A DNA stretch of 64,000 nt from Dongshaea marina (GCF_003072645.1 NZ_CP028897.1:3981658-4045657), one strand, 5' to 3'; shown: positions 29,402-38,040, counted from the stretch's first letter. A program made the numbers and translations. Notes: generated from the sequence alone by a model not told the origin.

Positions 29402-30409
29402 ATGTCTGAAAAAAAAATCACAGTGATCCCCGGAGATGGGATCGGCCCAAGTATTATCCAAGCAACCCTGGCGATCCTAGATAAGGCAGGCTGTGGGTTG
29501 GAGTATGAATTTGCCGATGCAGGTCTGGCCGCTCTGGAAAAAGAGGGTGAGCTGCTTCCACAGCGTACCCTGGAGCTGATAGAGAAAAATCGTATCGCCC
29601 TCAAGGGTCCCCTGACCACTCCCGTCGGTGGCGGCTTTACCTCAATTAATGTGAGCCTTCGCAAAAAGTTTCAGCTCTATGCCAACCTGCGCCCGGTCCT
29701 CTCTTTTAAAGGCACCAACAGTCGCTACGAAAATATCGACATCATCACCATCCGTGAAAATACCGAAGGGATGTATTGTGGTGAGGGACAGATCCTCAGC
29801 GAAGACGGCAGCCGTGCCGAGGCGACCAGTGTTATCACTCGTGAGGGTGCCGAGCGGATCATCACCTATGCTTATGAATTAGCGCGCCGGGAAGGACGCA
29901 AAAAAGTCACCGCGGTTCACAAGGCTAACATTCTCAAGTCTACTTCCGGACTGTTTCTCGAGGTCGCACGTGAGGTCGCCGAGCGTTATCCGGATATCAG
30001 CAGTGAAGAGATGATTGTCGATGCCACCTGCATGAACCTAGTGATGTATCCGGAGCGCTTCGATGTGATTGTCACCACCAATCTGTTTGGCGATATCCTC
30101 TCGGATCTGTGCGCCGGCCTGGTGGGCGGCCTGGGACTGGCTCCCGGGGCGAATATCGGTAAGGATGCAGCTATTTTTGAGGCGGTTCATGGTTCGGCTC
30201 CGGATATCGCAGGCCAGAACATCGCCAACCCCACCTCGGTGATCCTGGCTGCGATACAGATGCTTGAGCACATGGGGATGAACGAGCAGGCCAGTCGGAT
30301 CCGTAATGCGGTTCGCCAGACGATCGAGTCCAAGGATCGAGTCACCCGGGATCTGGGAGGTAATGCCAGCACCACAGAGTTTACCCAGGCGATCATCGAG
30401 CGCCTTTAA
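29402..30409 (+). CDS. NAD-dependent isocitrate dehydrogenase
   Basis: This 335-residue beta-decarboxylating dehydrogenase oxidises isocitrate to 2-oxoglutarate. FTSINVSLRKKFQLYANLRP has the Ser-x-Asn and Arg pattern of isocitrate binding rather than the isopropylmalate pattern. ENTEGMYCGEGQ, AVHKANILKSTSG and LFGDILSDLCAGLVGG are family blocks. HGSAPDIAGQNIANPTS has Asp-Ile where NADP enzymes have Lys-Tyr, indicating NAD use. This is the short form seen in Shewanella and Aeromonas, distinct from the NADP enzyme Icd of E. coli. A 227-base gap precedes it and a GC-rich hairpin follows. Confidence 0.92.
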   Translation: MSEKKITVIPGDGIGPSIIQATLAILDKAGCGLEYEFADAGLAALEKEGELLPQRTLELIEKNRIALKGPLTTPVGGGFTSINVSLRKKFQLYANLRPVLSFKGTNSRYENIDIITIRENTEGMYCGEGQILSEDGSRAEATSVITREGAERIITYAYELARREGRKKVTAVHKANILKSTSGLFLEVAREVAERYPDISSEEMIVDATCMNLVMYPERFDVIVTTNLFGDILSDLCAGLVGGLGLAPGANIGKDAAIFEAVHGSAPDIAGQNIANPTSVILAAIQMLEHMGMNEQASRIRNAVRQTIESKDRVTRDLGGNASTTEFTQAIIERL

Positions 30410-30422
30410 CCCCTCCGGATTT

Positions 30423-30441
30423 GCAGGGGCCCCGCCCCTGC
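30423..30441 (+). terminator. GC-rich hairpin after isocitrate dehydrogenase
   Basis: GCAGGGGC-CCC-GCCCCTGC lies 14 bases after the stop codon. No U-tract follows (ATCACTC), so termination would be weak or Rho-assisted. Confidence 0.5.
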
Positions 30442-30566
30442 ATCACTCAGTCTCACTCCATCCCCCAGAGTCAATATTCATGAATCGAGGTCGCGCTCCA
30501 AAGCAGCTTTACACCTGAGTTTTGGTTACACTGTGTGCTGGATTGCCAGATGAAAAGGAGAACCAA

Positions 30567-31661
30567 TTGAAGCAGTTTATCAAAGAGGAAACACCACTCC
30601 TTGTCGGGATCATCACCGCTGGTTTTTTCCTGGGCGGTGGAGCACGCTGGCTCGAGGCCGGAACCAGTCTCTGGTTATATATCCCCCTTTCCCTATGGTT
30701 GCTTGGGATAGTGACCTGGTCGGCCTTCTGTGTGGTACGCCACTCCGATGCCCTGGCTATTAAGCTGGGCGATCCCTACGGCACCCTGATCCTCACCCTG
30801 TCGGTAATCACCTTAGAAGTGGTGGTGATCTCCTCGGTGATGCTGACCGGAGAACCCAACCCGACCATGGCCCGGGACACCATGTTTGCCGTGGTAATGC
30901 TGGTGATGAATGGTCTGGTGGGTATAACCCTGCTACTGGGAGGGTGGAAGTACCATATTCAGAACTTCAATCTGGAAGGGGTGAAAGCCTACCTGGTGGT
31001 GATTATCCCCCTGGCCCTGTTGTGTCTGGTGCTGCCCAACTTTACCATGACGGGCTCTAAGGGCGCGCTCACCACAGGCCAGGAGTGGGTCCTGATCCTC
31101 ATATCTATCGCCTTGTACGGGATCTTTTTGCTGGTTCAGACCAATAGTCACAGCCACTTTTTTATCGACTCGGACCATGAAGATCATGAGGAACATCATG
31201 GGATCTTGCATAGCAACCTCTATCACACCCTACTGCTGCTTGCCTACCTGGTGATCGTGATCCTGCTGGCCAAAAAGCTGGCGATCCCCATCGAGTTCAC
31301 CGTCTCCACTCTGGGGGCTCCCCACGCACTGGGGGGATTTGTGGTGGCCTGCCTTATTCTGTCTCCTGAGGCCGCCGGTGCTATCAAGGCAGCCCTCGGT
31401 AATCAGCTTCAACGCTCGATGAATATCTACTTTGGTTCGGTACTGGCCACCATCGCCCTGACGGTTCCGGCCGTGCTGCTGATCGGCACCCTGACCGGAC
31501 AACAGGTGATCCTGGGCCTGTCTGCGGCAGATATGGTGCTGCTGGCTACCAGCTTGCTGGTATGCCACGTCAGTTTTGCCAGTGGCCGCACCAATGTCCT
31601 GTATGGTGCAACTCACCTGGTGCTATTTGTGGTCTACCTGATGCTGATGTTTGAACATTAA
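30567..31661 (+). CDS. chaA: Ca2+/Na+:H+ antiporter ChaA
   Basis: ChaA exports cations in exchange for protons in the inner membrane. I place the start at a TTG (30567), which has AAGGAG at a good distance and begins MKQFIKEETPLL, giving 364 residues against 366 in E. coli. About eleven membrane helices are visible. The two CaCA-type alpha repeats appear as GDPYGTLILTLSVITLEV and ILSPEAAGAIKAALGNQLQR. A His/Asp/Glu-rich loop (DSDHEDHEEHHG, about 210) is the acidic cytosolic linker. SFASGRTNVLYGATHL near the C-terminus is conserved. Confidence 0.93.
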   Translation: MKQFIKEETPLLVGIITAGFFLGGGARWLEAGTSLWLYIPLSLWLLGIVTWSAFCVVRHSDALAIKLGDPYGTLILTLSVITLEVVVISSVMLTGEPNPTMARDTMFAVVMLVMNGLVGITLLLGGWKYHIQNFNLEGVKAYLVVIIPLALLCLVLPNFTMTGSKGALTTGQEWVLILISIALYGIFLLVQTNSHSHFFIDSDHEDHEEHHGILHSNLYHTLLLLAYLVIVILLAKKLAIPIEFTVSTLGAPHALGGFVVACLILSPEAAGAIKAALGNQLQRSMNIYFGSVLATIALTVPAVLLIGTLTGQQVILGLSAADMVLLATSLLVCHVSFASGRTNVLYGATHLVLFVVYLMLMFEH

Positions 31662-31690
31662 TAAATGCCCGTGAGGGTGGAGGATAAAGC

Positions 31691-33283
31691 GTGAATATGA
31701 CAGATCGCAGAAAATGGTATCTTGGCTTTGGCATCATTTTGCTCGTTATCATTGCCCTATTGCTACTCCTGCATACCAGCCTGCTGTGGATCGGCTCTTT
31801 TTTACTGATCCTGGTCGCTATCTATCTCTATGACATTATCCAAACCAAACACACGATACTACGCAACTTCCCGATTCTCGGGCACATGCGGTTTATCCTT
31901 GAGTTTTTCAGGCCCGAAATACAGCAGTATTTCATCGCTGATGATAAAAGCGAGATGCCGTTTGACCGGGCAACCCGCTCCGTCATTTATGAAAGAGCCA
32001 AGGGGATTAACGATACCACCGCCTTTGGTACCGAGCGAGACATCCTCAATGTAGGGTATGAGTGGGTTCTTCACTCCCTGGCACCAGCGGATCCCTCTGC
32101 TGTAGAGCACAGACTACAGGTCGGTGGAAAGTTCTGTAAGCAACCCTATAGTGCATCGAGGCTTAATGTCTCTGCCATGAGTTTCGGAGCCCTGTCTAAA
32201 AACGCCATCATGGCGATCAACAAGGGAGCGGCTCTTGGAGGCTTTTACCAAAATACCGGTGAAGGCGGCCTGACCGATCATCACCTGCAGGGAGGAGATA
32301 TAGTGCTGCAGATTGGCACCGGCTACTTTGGTGTCCGCAATAAACAGACCGGGGAGTTTGATGAGGAGAAGTTTGCAGAAAAAGCCGCCCTTGACTCAGT
32401 AAAGATGATAGAAATCAAGCTGTCGCAGGGAGCAAAACCGGCCCACGGCGGGGTGCTACCCGCAGCGAAAATTACCCAGGAGATCGCCGAGATCCGCGGC
32501 GTCGAACTGGGCAAAGATGTGATCTCACCTCCCGTGCATACCGCCTTTAGTGGCCCCGATGGCCTGTGTCATTTCATAGAAAAGCTGCGCGGACTTAGCG
32601 AAGGGAAACCGATTGGCTTTAAGCTTTGCATCGGCAGTCAGCGTGAGTTTTTGAGTATCTGCAAGGCGATGATTTCAACTCAGATCTTCCCTGACTTTAT
32701 TACCATTGATGGTTCAGAGGGTGGGACGGGAGCCGCTCCACTGGAGTATGCCGATCACATGGGCATGCCCCTTGATGATGCCCTGGTCTTTGTAAACAAC
32801 GCGCTGATCGGTTGTGGGATCCGCCATGAGATCACTCTCATCGCCAGTGGCAAGGTTTCAACTGGCTTCGATATGGTCAAAAAGCTCGCTCTGGGAGCCG
32901 ATCTCTGCAACTCAGCCCGGGCGATGATGATGGCGGTCGGTTGTATCCAGTCAAAACAGTGTAACAAGAATACCTGCCCGGTGGGGGTCGCCACCCAAAA
33001 TCGAAGTCTCTACAAGAATCTAGATATCCAGGATAAGATGCACAGGGTCCGTCGTTATCATGATGCAACCCTGCACAATTTTCGCGAGATCATCGGCTCG
33101 ATGGGGCTTGAGCATCCGGGAAAACTCTGTCCATCCCAGCTTCTCAAGCGTACCGGGCCTGAGACGGTGAGAAGCTATGCCGATATCTATCCCCGCATCG
33201 AGCCCGGCTGCCTGCTCAGGGAGGAGGCTATCCCGCAAAGCTTTAAAACGGACTGGGATGGGGCCTGTGAGACTAAGTTTTAA
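31691..33283 (+). CDS. FMN-binding glutamate synthase-like membrane protein
   Basis: This 530-residue protein resembles the FMN/synthase domain of the large subunit of glutamate synthase but lacks the glutaminase and C-terminal domains. Two N-terminal membrane helices (about 8-45) anchor it. Conserved parts are SAMSFGALSKNAIMAINKGA, AKPAHGGVLPAAKIT, and DFITIDGSEGGTGAAPLEY. The cysteines in CIQSKQCNKNTCPVGVATQ match the [3Fe-4S] ligands of GltB. The substrate of these stand-alone homologues is not established. Start may be the GTG at 31691 (GGAGGA upstream) or the ATG two codons on. It follows chaA by 29 bases. Confidence 0.85.
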   Translation: MNMTDRRKWYLGFGIILLVIIALLLLLHTSLLWIGSFLLILVAIYLYDIIQTKHTILRNFPILGHMRFILEFFRPEIQQYFIADDKSEMPFDRATRSVIYERAKGINDTTAFGTERDILNVGYEWVLHSLAPADPSAVEHRLQVGGKFCKQPYSASRLNVSAMSFGALSKNAIMAINKGAALGGFYQNTGEGGLTDHHLQGGDIVLQIGTGYFGVRNKQTGEFDEEKFAEKAALDSVKMIEIKLSQGAKPAHGGVLPAAKITQEIAEIRGVELGKDVISPPVHTAFSGPDGLCHFIEKLRGLSEGKPIGFKLCIGSQREFLSICKAMISTQIFPDFITIDGSEGGTGAAPLEYADHMGMPLDDALVFVNNALIGCGIRHEITLIASGKVSTGFDMVKKLALGADLCNSARAMMMAVGCIQSKQCNKNTCPVGVATQNRSLYKNLDIQDKMHRVRRYHDATLHNFREIIGSMGLEHPGKLCPSQLLKRTGPETVRSYADIYPRIEPGCLLREEAIPQSFKTDWDGACETKF

Positions 33284-33300
33284 AGTCACACTGGGATTTT

Positions 33301-33567
33301 AGGCTCTGTTGACGTTTCCAATTTAGAACCTGTTGCCCCTGAAAATGTTCTGTTCGCGACGCGAATCATGAGGTTTAGTTGTTCTAAATGAGTGATGAGC
33401 AACAATGAACAGGGCTTTTTCAGGCGCAACCCGAAGGGCAGTGGCCATTTCTCCTCCCAGCAGCGTTATCAGATGCTCATGTAGAGCTACTACACCACAC
33501 ATCTTCTGCCTTGCTGGATGAAAAAATTGCCAACTGCAGAGCCAAATCTGAAACGTCAACAGAGCCT
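33301..33567. mobile_element. MITE-like element with 18-base terminal inverted repeats
   Basis: AGGCTCTGTTGACGTTTC at 33301-33318 is repeated inverted and without mismatch at 33550-33567, enclosing about 230 bases. No transposase frame is present; a 78-codon minus-strand frame inside is likely fortuitous or a relic. I see no clear target-site duplication. It sits between two convergent genes, a tolerant site. The size and ends fit a non-autonomous element mobilised by a transposase encoded elsewhere. Confidence 0.65.
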
Positions 33568-33625
33568 GGATTGAAGGGGGGAAATCCCGAAAACAGAGCC
33601 AGGCTGAAACACAGAAATGGGATCT

Positions 33626-33648
33626 GGGAGGGAAGCGCTCTCCCTCCC
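33626..33648. repeat. Variable-stem hairpin with AGCGCTC loop
   Basis: GGGAGGGA-AGCGCTC-TCCCTCCC is a perfect 8-base stem 23 bases after the last base of the MITE-like element's flank. The core (A/G)GCGCTCT recurs within a different stem at 45539-45565, so it belongs to the interspersed hairpin family. It may also end transcription of the upstream oxidoreductase gene or of the LysE gene. Confidence 0.55.
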
Positions 33649-33737
33649 CCGCTTGTTAAGGGCATTTTCCATCTCTGACTATCACTGCTATTTTCCAATA
33701 AACTGCAGCCGTGAATTGTGCCCTGCCACAGCTCCTA

Positions 33738-34355
33738 TTATCCCAGAGTGAGTAGCTGCCCCACCGAGCCTGTCATCTCCAATACCGACACCAATAACAG
33801 TCCTGCCATCGCGTAATTGAATAGCCGGACTCGACCAGGTTCGTGCAGCAGAGCCTGGAGCTTCTTTCCGGCAAAGACCCACACAGTGACCGAGGGGATA
33901 TTAATCACAGCAAAGATCAGGGCAACCATTAGTATCCCCTTGAGCTCACTTGAAGCACTGAAAAGGCTCACCGCACTAACAGCCATCGACCAGGCCTTGG
34001 GATTAACCCACTGAAAAAGCACCGCCGAAACAAATGACATCGGCTTATAAGCTGACTCCTCGCTCTGAGCCGGTTTACTGGTTGCTATCATCACCGCCAG
34101 ATAGAAAAGATAGAGAATGCAGCCAGCCTGCAAGATTGAGTGAATCATCGGATAAGCTTCAAATAGCCCGCTTAGACCTACCCCGACCAGGATCACCATC
34201 AGGCTAAACCCGATCACGATACCCAGCATGTGTGGCAGTGTACGCATAAATCCAATATGTGCGCCCGATGTCATAAGCATAATGTTATTAGGTCCCGGGG
34301 ATGCCGTGGTTACTAAGGCAAACATAACCAATGCGACAAGCTGTTGCTGATCCAT
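33738..34355 (-). CDS. LysE/RhtB family amino acid exporter
   Basis: A 205-residue inner membrane transporter of the LysE family, likely exporting an amino acid; the substrate cannot be read from sequence. ASPGPNNIMLMTSG near residue 20 is the family signature, and FQWVNPKAWSMAVSAV near 130 is the second. Six hydrophobic segments are visible. The ATG at 34355 has TAGGAGT upstream; the longer frame adds 26 unrelated residues. It is divergent from an Lrp-type regulator gene, a common pairing in which the regulator senses the exported amino acid. Confidence 0.92.
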   Translation of the reverse strand: MDQQQLVALVMFALVTTASPGPNNIMLMTSGAHIGFMRTLPHMLGIVIGFSLMVILVGVGLSGLFEAYPMIHSILQAGCILYLFYLAVMIATSKPAQSEESAYKPMSFVSAVLFQWVNPKAWSMAVSAVSLFSASSELKGILMVALIFAVINIPSVTVWVFAGKKLQALLHEPGRVRLFNYAMAGLLLVSVLEMTGSVGQLLTLG

Positions 34356-34465
34356 CTTTACTCCTATGCAATGAATAACCTCTTGTTGTATGTTAAATAA
34401 GTTCTCAGACAATTTTGTGTCTATAATTGTCATAAACCAGCCTAAATGAGCAATCTTATATAGCT

Positions 34466-34908
34466 ATGGATAGATTTGATGACAGAATATTGCATGAGCT
34501 CAAGCTGAAGGGGCGCCTGTCCAATGTGGAGCTGGCCGAGCGAATCGGTTTATCCCCTCGGCGACGCTGCGACGGGTTCAGGAGCTGGAGCGAAGCGGTA
34601 TCATTCAGGGGTATCGGGCGATACTGGACTCGGAGCAACTTGGGATCGGTTTTATCGCCTATGTCACCATAGGCCTGTCTAACCATAGCCAGAAGTCACA
34701 GCTAGGTTTTGAAGAGGAGATAATGCAGGCCAAAGAGGTCACCGAGTGTCACAACATCACCGGCAGCTGTGAGTACCTGATAAGGGTTGAAACCGCCGAT
34801 CTCAAAGCCTACAAGCACTTTCACTCTCAGGTGCTCGGGGAGATCCCCCAGGTCAATGCGATCTCGACCATGGTGGTGATGGATACACCCAAGGATGAGC
34901 GCAGCTAG
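34466..34908 (+). pseudogene. Lrp/AsnC family regulator, broken by a one-base frameshift
   Basis: The frame from ATG 34466 encodes the Lrp winged-helix start (MDRFDDRILHELKLKGRLSN, VELAERIGLSP), then derails. Family sequence resumes in another frame as SATLRRVQELERSG, IIQGYRAILDSEQLGIGF and, further on, ECHNITGSCEYLIRVETADL (the RAM effector-binding domain), ending at 34908. The break lies at a C4 run (34554-34557), where five Cs would give one frame of 148 codons. All other conserved residues remain. It is divergent from the LysE exporter gene, its likely target. Whether it is truly inactive is uncertain. Confidence 0.85.
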
Positions 34909-34914
34909 GGTCGC

Positions 34915-35609
34915 TCAAGGCTTGCGTAAAATAATGTAGCTATAGGGTGGGAGTTGGTATTCATCCAGATAGGGCTGAGCATCCGCAAGCTCCCCAAGGG
35001 GCTGATGAATCGTGATGAGCTCAAAACCGGCTTCTTTACTGGCTTCAACGATACTTTCGATCGACCAATAGACATCCTCAATCTTCAGATCGAGATGTTT
35101 AAGCCGAACCTGACAGCGATCGCCATCACGTACAGGCGGTTCACCGATGCCCTCAACCGTGGCATAGCTTGCCATATGAATACTGTGATTCCCATGGACA
35201 ATAAATAAGAAGCCATTATCTTTCAGCGAGTTATAACAACGCTCAAGCTCTGTTGCCATCGCCTGCCGGGTTACAAAGTGAAAGAACATCAGGATAGAAA
35301 AGATAGAATCATAGGCTCCCCCTGATAACAATGCGAGCCTTGCTGATTGAGAAAACAGTGGATATCCGGATAACTCTTTTGGGTATTGCCCAGGGCTAGT
35401 GGATTAATATCAGTTGCGGCTATAGAGCTACACAGCGGTGATAACACACCGATCGAACGACCGCTTCCACAGCCAAGATCCAAGGCTTTGCCCGGGAGTA
35501 AAGCATATTCGTCCAGCAGCCAGGGAATATCCCGATAGGCTAAATAGCCGGTTCCAATCACCTGGTTATGGGAATATTTTTCAATCTGTTCATCCGTAAA
35601 CTCGATCAT
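34915..35609 (-). pseudogene. Class I SAM-dependent methyltransferase, frame-broken
   Basis: The upstream half (35609 to about 35360) begins MIEFTDEQIEKYSHNQVIGT and includes the SAM motif ALDLGCGSGRSIGVLSPL and an acidic ATDINPLAL. The downstream half (to 34915) has GGAYDSIFSILMFFHFVTRQ and a typical C-terminal fold, ending in YSYIILRKP. The two are in different frames; PDI of the first joins PLFSQSARLALLSGGAYDS of the second if one base is added near 35359-35361. A single frame would have about 231 codons. The substrate is unknown. The gap to the Lrp-type gene is 6 bases, and the two converge. Confidence 0.75.
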
Positions 35610-35637
35610 CTTGACTCCTTATCAATCTCTGGCCCAC

Positions 35638-35669
35638 AAAAAAGGATGCGATAAACGCATCCTTTTTTT
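35638..35669 (-). terminator. Rho-independent terminator after rlmM
   Basis: AAGGATGCG pairs with CGCATCCTT around a 5-base loop, flanked by A-run and T-run on both strands. It lies 18 bases past the rlmM stop and can work leftward; it should isolate rlmM from the methyltransferase gene. Confidence 0.85.
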
Positions 35670-35686
35670 AAAACCAATGAGAACTA

Positions 35687-36793
35687 TTAATCGCTGTGTC
35701 GCTCAACCCGCCTGGAGACGCTGCGCTTGTTATACACATGCACAGTGACCTCTTCACGATCGTGATAGAGCTGCTTGGCCTCAACCACGAAGTCATTGCT
35801 CACTTCACTGAGCAGATCTTTAAGCTTTTGCAGGTTAAACATCAGCTCGGGGTAGCGTTTTTTCATCGGCAGCTTGAGGTTGAATATCGCCTCTTTACAC
35901 CAGTCGTCGCACAGCCACTCTGCCATCAGCTCAATGACACGAGCCGGTTTTTCAACCATATCACACACCAGCCAGTAAATATTGTGCTTGACCGGGCGGT
36001 ACATGAAGCCATCCTGCATCAGGTGCTTCACCTGGCCTGTATCCATTAAGGACTGGGCCATCGGACCGTTATCCACCGCTGTCACATGCATGCTGCGACG
36101 CACCAGCTGATAGGTCCAACCTCCGGGAGCCGCCCCGAGATCGACGGCGAACATACCAGGGCTCAGGCGCGCAGCTCGCTCCTTCGCTGGAATAAACTCA
36201 AGGAAGGCTTCATCCAGCTTGAGGCTGGAGCGGCTTGGTGCATCCGCCGGCTGCTTCAAACGCGGGATCCCCATGAAGTGGGAGGAGTGATTGTAGGAGT
36301 AGGAGTAACCCACCCAGCCATGCTCACCGCTGAGCATAAATAGGTGCAAAGTCCGCTTGGATTTGTGCTCTGTCTGAGTCAGGATCTCCGCCTTGCGCAG
36401 CCCCTGGCGCAGCGGCACGGTAAACTTACGGCAGAACTTGGCCAGCTCACGACCCTTTTCGGTATCCGGAGTCTCGACCCACAGGTTGCCGCAGACAGGA
36501 TACTCCCGTAGCGCCTGAGAGATCAGCCGCACCCGATCGCCGACGATCAGCTCGCTGAGCTCATGGGTGGCGACAATCATCTGCCGGGCAAAGATCAGAT
36601 CGCTGAAGGGATGCTTGCGGGCAAAGTAATCGGCATCCTCATCTTCATAGCAATGGAACAACACATAACCGGTGTTTGGCTCCAGCTGAGGATAACCAAA
36701 AATATCATAGGCGGCCGCTTTTTCCTGGACCTCCTGCGCACACTCTTTTTCAAAACCCGGACGGCAATACAATAGAAGATGAGACTGAGACAT
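35687..36793 (-). CDS. rlmM: 23S rRNA (cytidine-2498-2'-O)-methyltransferase RlmM
   Basis: RlmM methylates the 2'-O of C2498 in the peptidyl transferase region of 23S rRNA. From the ATG at 36793 (MSQSHLLLYCRPGFEKE) it has 368 residues. An N-terminal THUMP-like domain (about 1-190) precedes a Rossmann-type domain with FAVDLGAAPGGWTYQLVRRS for SAM binding and LVCDMVEKPARVIEL for the catalytic Lys/Asp set. It sits next to gcvA, as in E. coli, with 51 bases between. An upstream in-frame start 4 codons earlier is less likely. Confidence 0.96.
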   Translation of the reverse strand: MSQSHLLLYCRPGFEKECAQEVQEKAAAYDIFGYPQLEPNTGYVLFHCYEDEDADYFARKHPFSDLIFARQMIVATHELSELIVGDRVRLISQALREYPVCGNLWVETPDTEKGRELAKFCRKFTVPLRQGLRKAEILTQTEHKSKRTLHLFMLSGEHGWVGYSYSYNHSSHFMGIPRLKQPADAPSRSSLKLDEAFLEFIPAKERAARLSPGMFAVDLGAAPGGWTYQLVRRSMHVTAVDNGPMAQSLMDTGQVKHLMQDGFMYRPVKHNIYWLVCDMVEKPARVIELMAEWLCDDWCKEAIFNLKLPMKKRYPELMFNLQKLKDLLSEVSNDFVVEAKQLYHDREEVTVHVYNKRSVSRRVERHSD

Positions 36794-36844
36794 AACAAAC
36801 CACAATAAAAATAAAAAATAGATTCCCGAATGAGATGCAGGACC

Positions 36845-37765
36845 TTAGGAGTCCTGACTCAATACAGGCATCCGCTCCTCTTCCTTGCGTACCACTTCCA
36901 ACATCCACTCCCGAAACGCCACGATCTTACCCAGATCGGCCTGGCTCTCTTCACACACCAGGTAGTAGGCGTTTTTGCTCATCAGCGCCTGATTAAAGGG
37001 GCAGATAAGTCGACCACTCTCCAGCTCCGGCTGTGCCAGAACACTGTGTCCGAGCGCCACTCCCTGTCCATGAATGGCAGCCTGGATCACCATGGTTGAG
37101 TGACTGAATATCGGGCCCTGGTTTACATTTGGGGCCGAAATTCCAACCTGGCGGAACCAGGCCTTCCAGTCACGGCGTGAAGTATCGTGCAAAAGCGTAT
37201 GATTTGCCAGATCTATCGGCTCCCGAAGAGGTTTAGGACCCGTTAGCAACCTTGGGGAGCACACGGGGATCAGGTATTCCGTATAGAGCTTATCTGCACG
37301 CAGCCCGGGCCAGTGGCCACGCCCGTAGTAAATCGCGATATCAACATCATCATCCAAAGCGCCTTCATCCATATCCACCGCCTTGATCCGCACGTCGATA
37401 TCCGGATGCCGCTCACTAAAATCTGCAAGGCGTGGCACCAACCACTGAATGGCAAAGCTTGGCTGCAGGCTCACTGTCAACGCCCCCTTGGCACTGCGGG
37501 CCAGCAGCTTCTCGGTCGCCTCGGAGATCATGGTGAAGATATCTTTGATATCCAGAAAATAGGCCTGCCCCTCTTCCGTCAGTAGCAGGGAACGGTTTTT
37601 GCGTCGAAACAACTTGATTCCCAGGTACTCTTCGAGCCCTTTGATCTGGTGACTAATCGCGGCCTGAGTCACAAACAGCTCCTGAGCCGCCCGGGTAAAA
37701 CTCAGGTGACGGGAGGCAGCTTCGAAGGCCTTGAGCGCATTTAGCGGTGGGAGTCGACGCGGCAT
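36845..37765 (-). CDS. gcvA: Glycine cleavage system transcriptional regulator GcvA
   Basis: GcvA is a LysR-type regulator that activates the glycine cleavage operon when glycine is present and drives the GcvB small RNA. The 306-residue protein matches E. coli closely: RLPPLNALKAFEAASRHLSF, the helix-turn-helix AAQELFVTQAAISHQIKGLE, and FGPIFSHS-type segment QGPIFSHSTMVIQAAIHGQG. A GcvB-type RNA gene is divergent from it, the same arrangement as in enteric bacteria. No gcvTHP genes are in the window. Confidence 0.96.
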   Translation of the reverse strand: MPRRLPPLNALKAFEAASRHLSFTRAAQELFVTQAAISHQIKGLEEYLGIKLFRRKNRSLLLTEEGQAYFLDIKDIFTMISEATEKLLARSAKGALTVSLQPSFAIQWLVPRLADFSERHPDIDVRIKAVDMDEGALDDDVDIAIYYGRGHWPGLRADKLYTEYLIPVCSPRLLTGPKPLREPIDLANHTLLHDTSRRDWKAWFRQVGISAPNVNQGPIFSHSTMVIQAAIHGQGVALGHSVLAQPELESGRLICPFNQALMSKNAYYLVCEESQADLGKIVAFREWMLEVVRKEEERMPVLSQDS

Positions 37766-37822
37766 GGCAGCAGTCCAAAGTTAAGATGAAAAAATCTAAT
37801 GCAGATCATTATAAAATGTCGC

Positions 37823-37851
37823 TTGCTGCACTACCAGCTAATTAATATAGT
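37823..37851 (+). promoter_or_regulatory. Predicted gcvB promoter
   Basis: TTGCTG and TATAGT are separated by exactly 17 bases and point away from gcvA. Transcription would start near 37857. In E. coli this divergent region is controlled by GcvA and GcvR. Confidence 0.65.
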
Positions 37852-37856
37852 GCGCA

Positions 37857-38040
37857 CCAGGTTTCTGGTGAAGGTGAAACAGCCGAGTGAAGTGGTGATC
37901 GGCTGAAGCGAGTACGCTTTCATCTTCACAGACAGGCCTCGTGATTTTGCAGCCATGCTGCCAACTCACCTCCTGTTATATGAACCTGTCTGTCACATTG
38001 AATATCCTTTTGGCGCTACCTTTTGTAGCGCTTTTTTTTT
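37857..38040 (+). ncRNA. gcvB: GcvB-type Hfq-dependent small RNA
   Basis: Position (divergent from gcvA), size (about 184 bases) and 3' end identify this as GcvB. It ends in GCGCTAC-CTTTT-GTAGCGC followed by nine T residues. CACCTCCTGTTATATGAACC and CTGTCTGTC correspond to the E. coli R2/R3 segments CACTTCCTGTACA and CCTGTCTGTC. In E. coli GcvB represses many amino acid and peptide transporter mRNAs. The GU-rich R1 seed of E. coli is not obvious here; GAAGTGGTGATC takes its approximate place, so target range may differ. The 5' end is inferred from the promoter. Confidence 0.8.

Noticed and set aside
29209-29409. 66-codon frame before isocitrate dehydrogenase
   Set aside because: Overlaps the start of the dehydrogenase in another frame and has no conserved features.
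33323-33559. 78-codon minus-strand frame inside the MITE-like element
   Set aside because: Lies wholly between the inverted ends, lacks a binding site, and does not resemble a transposase; may be a relic.
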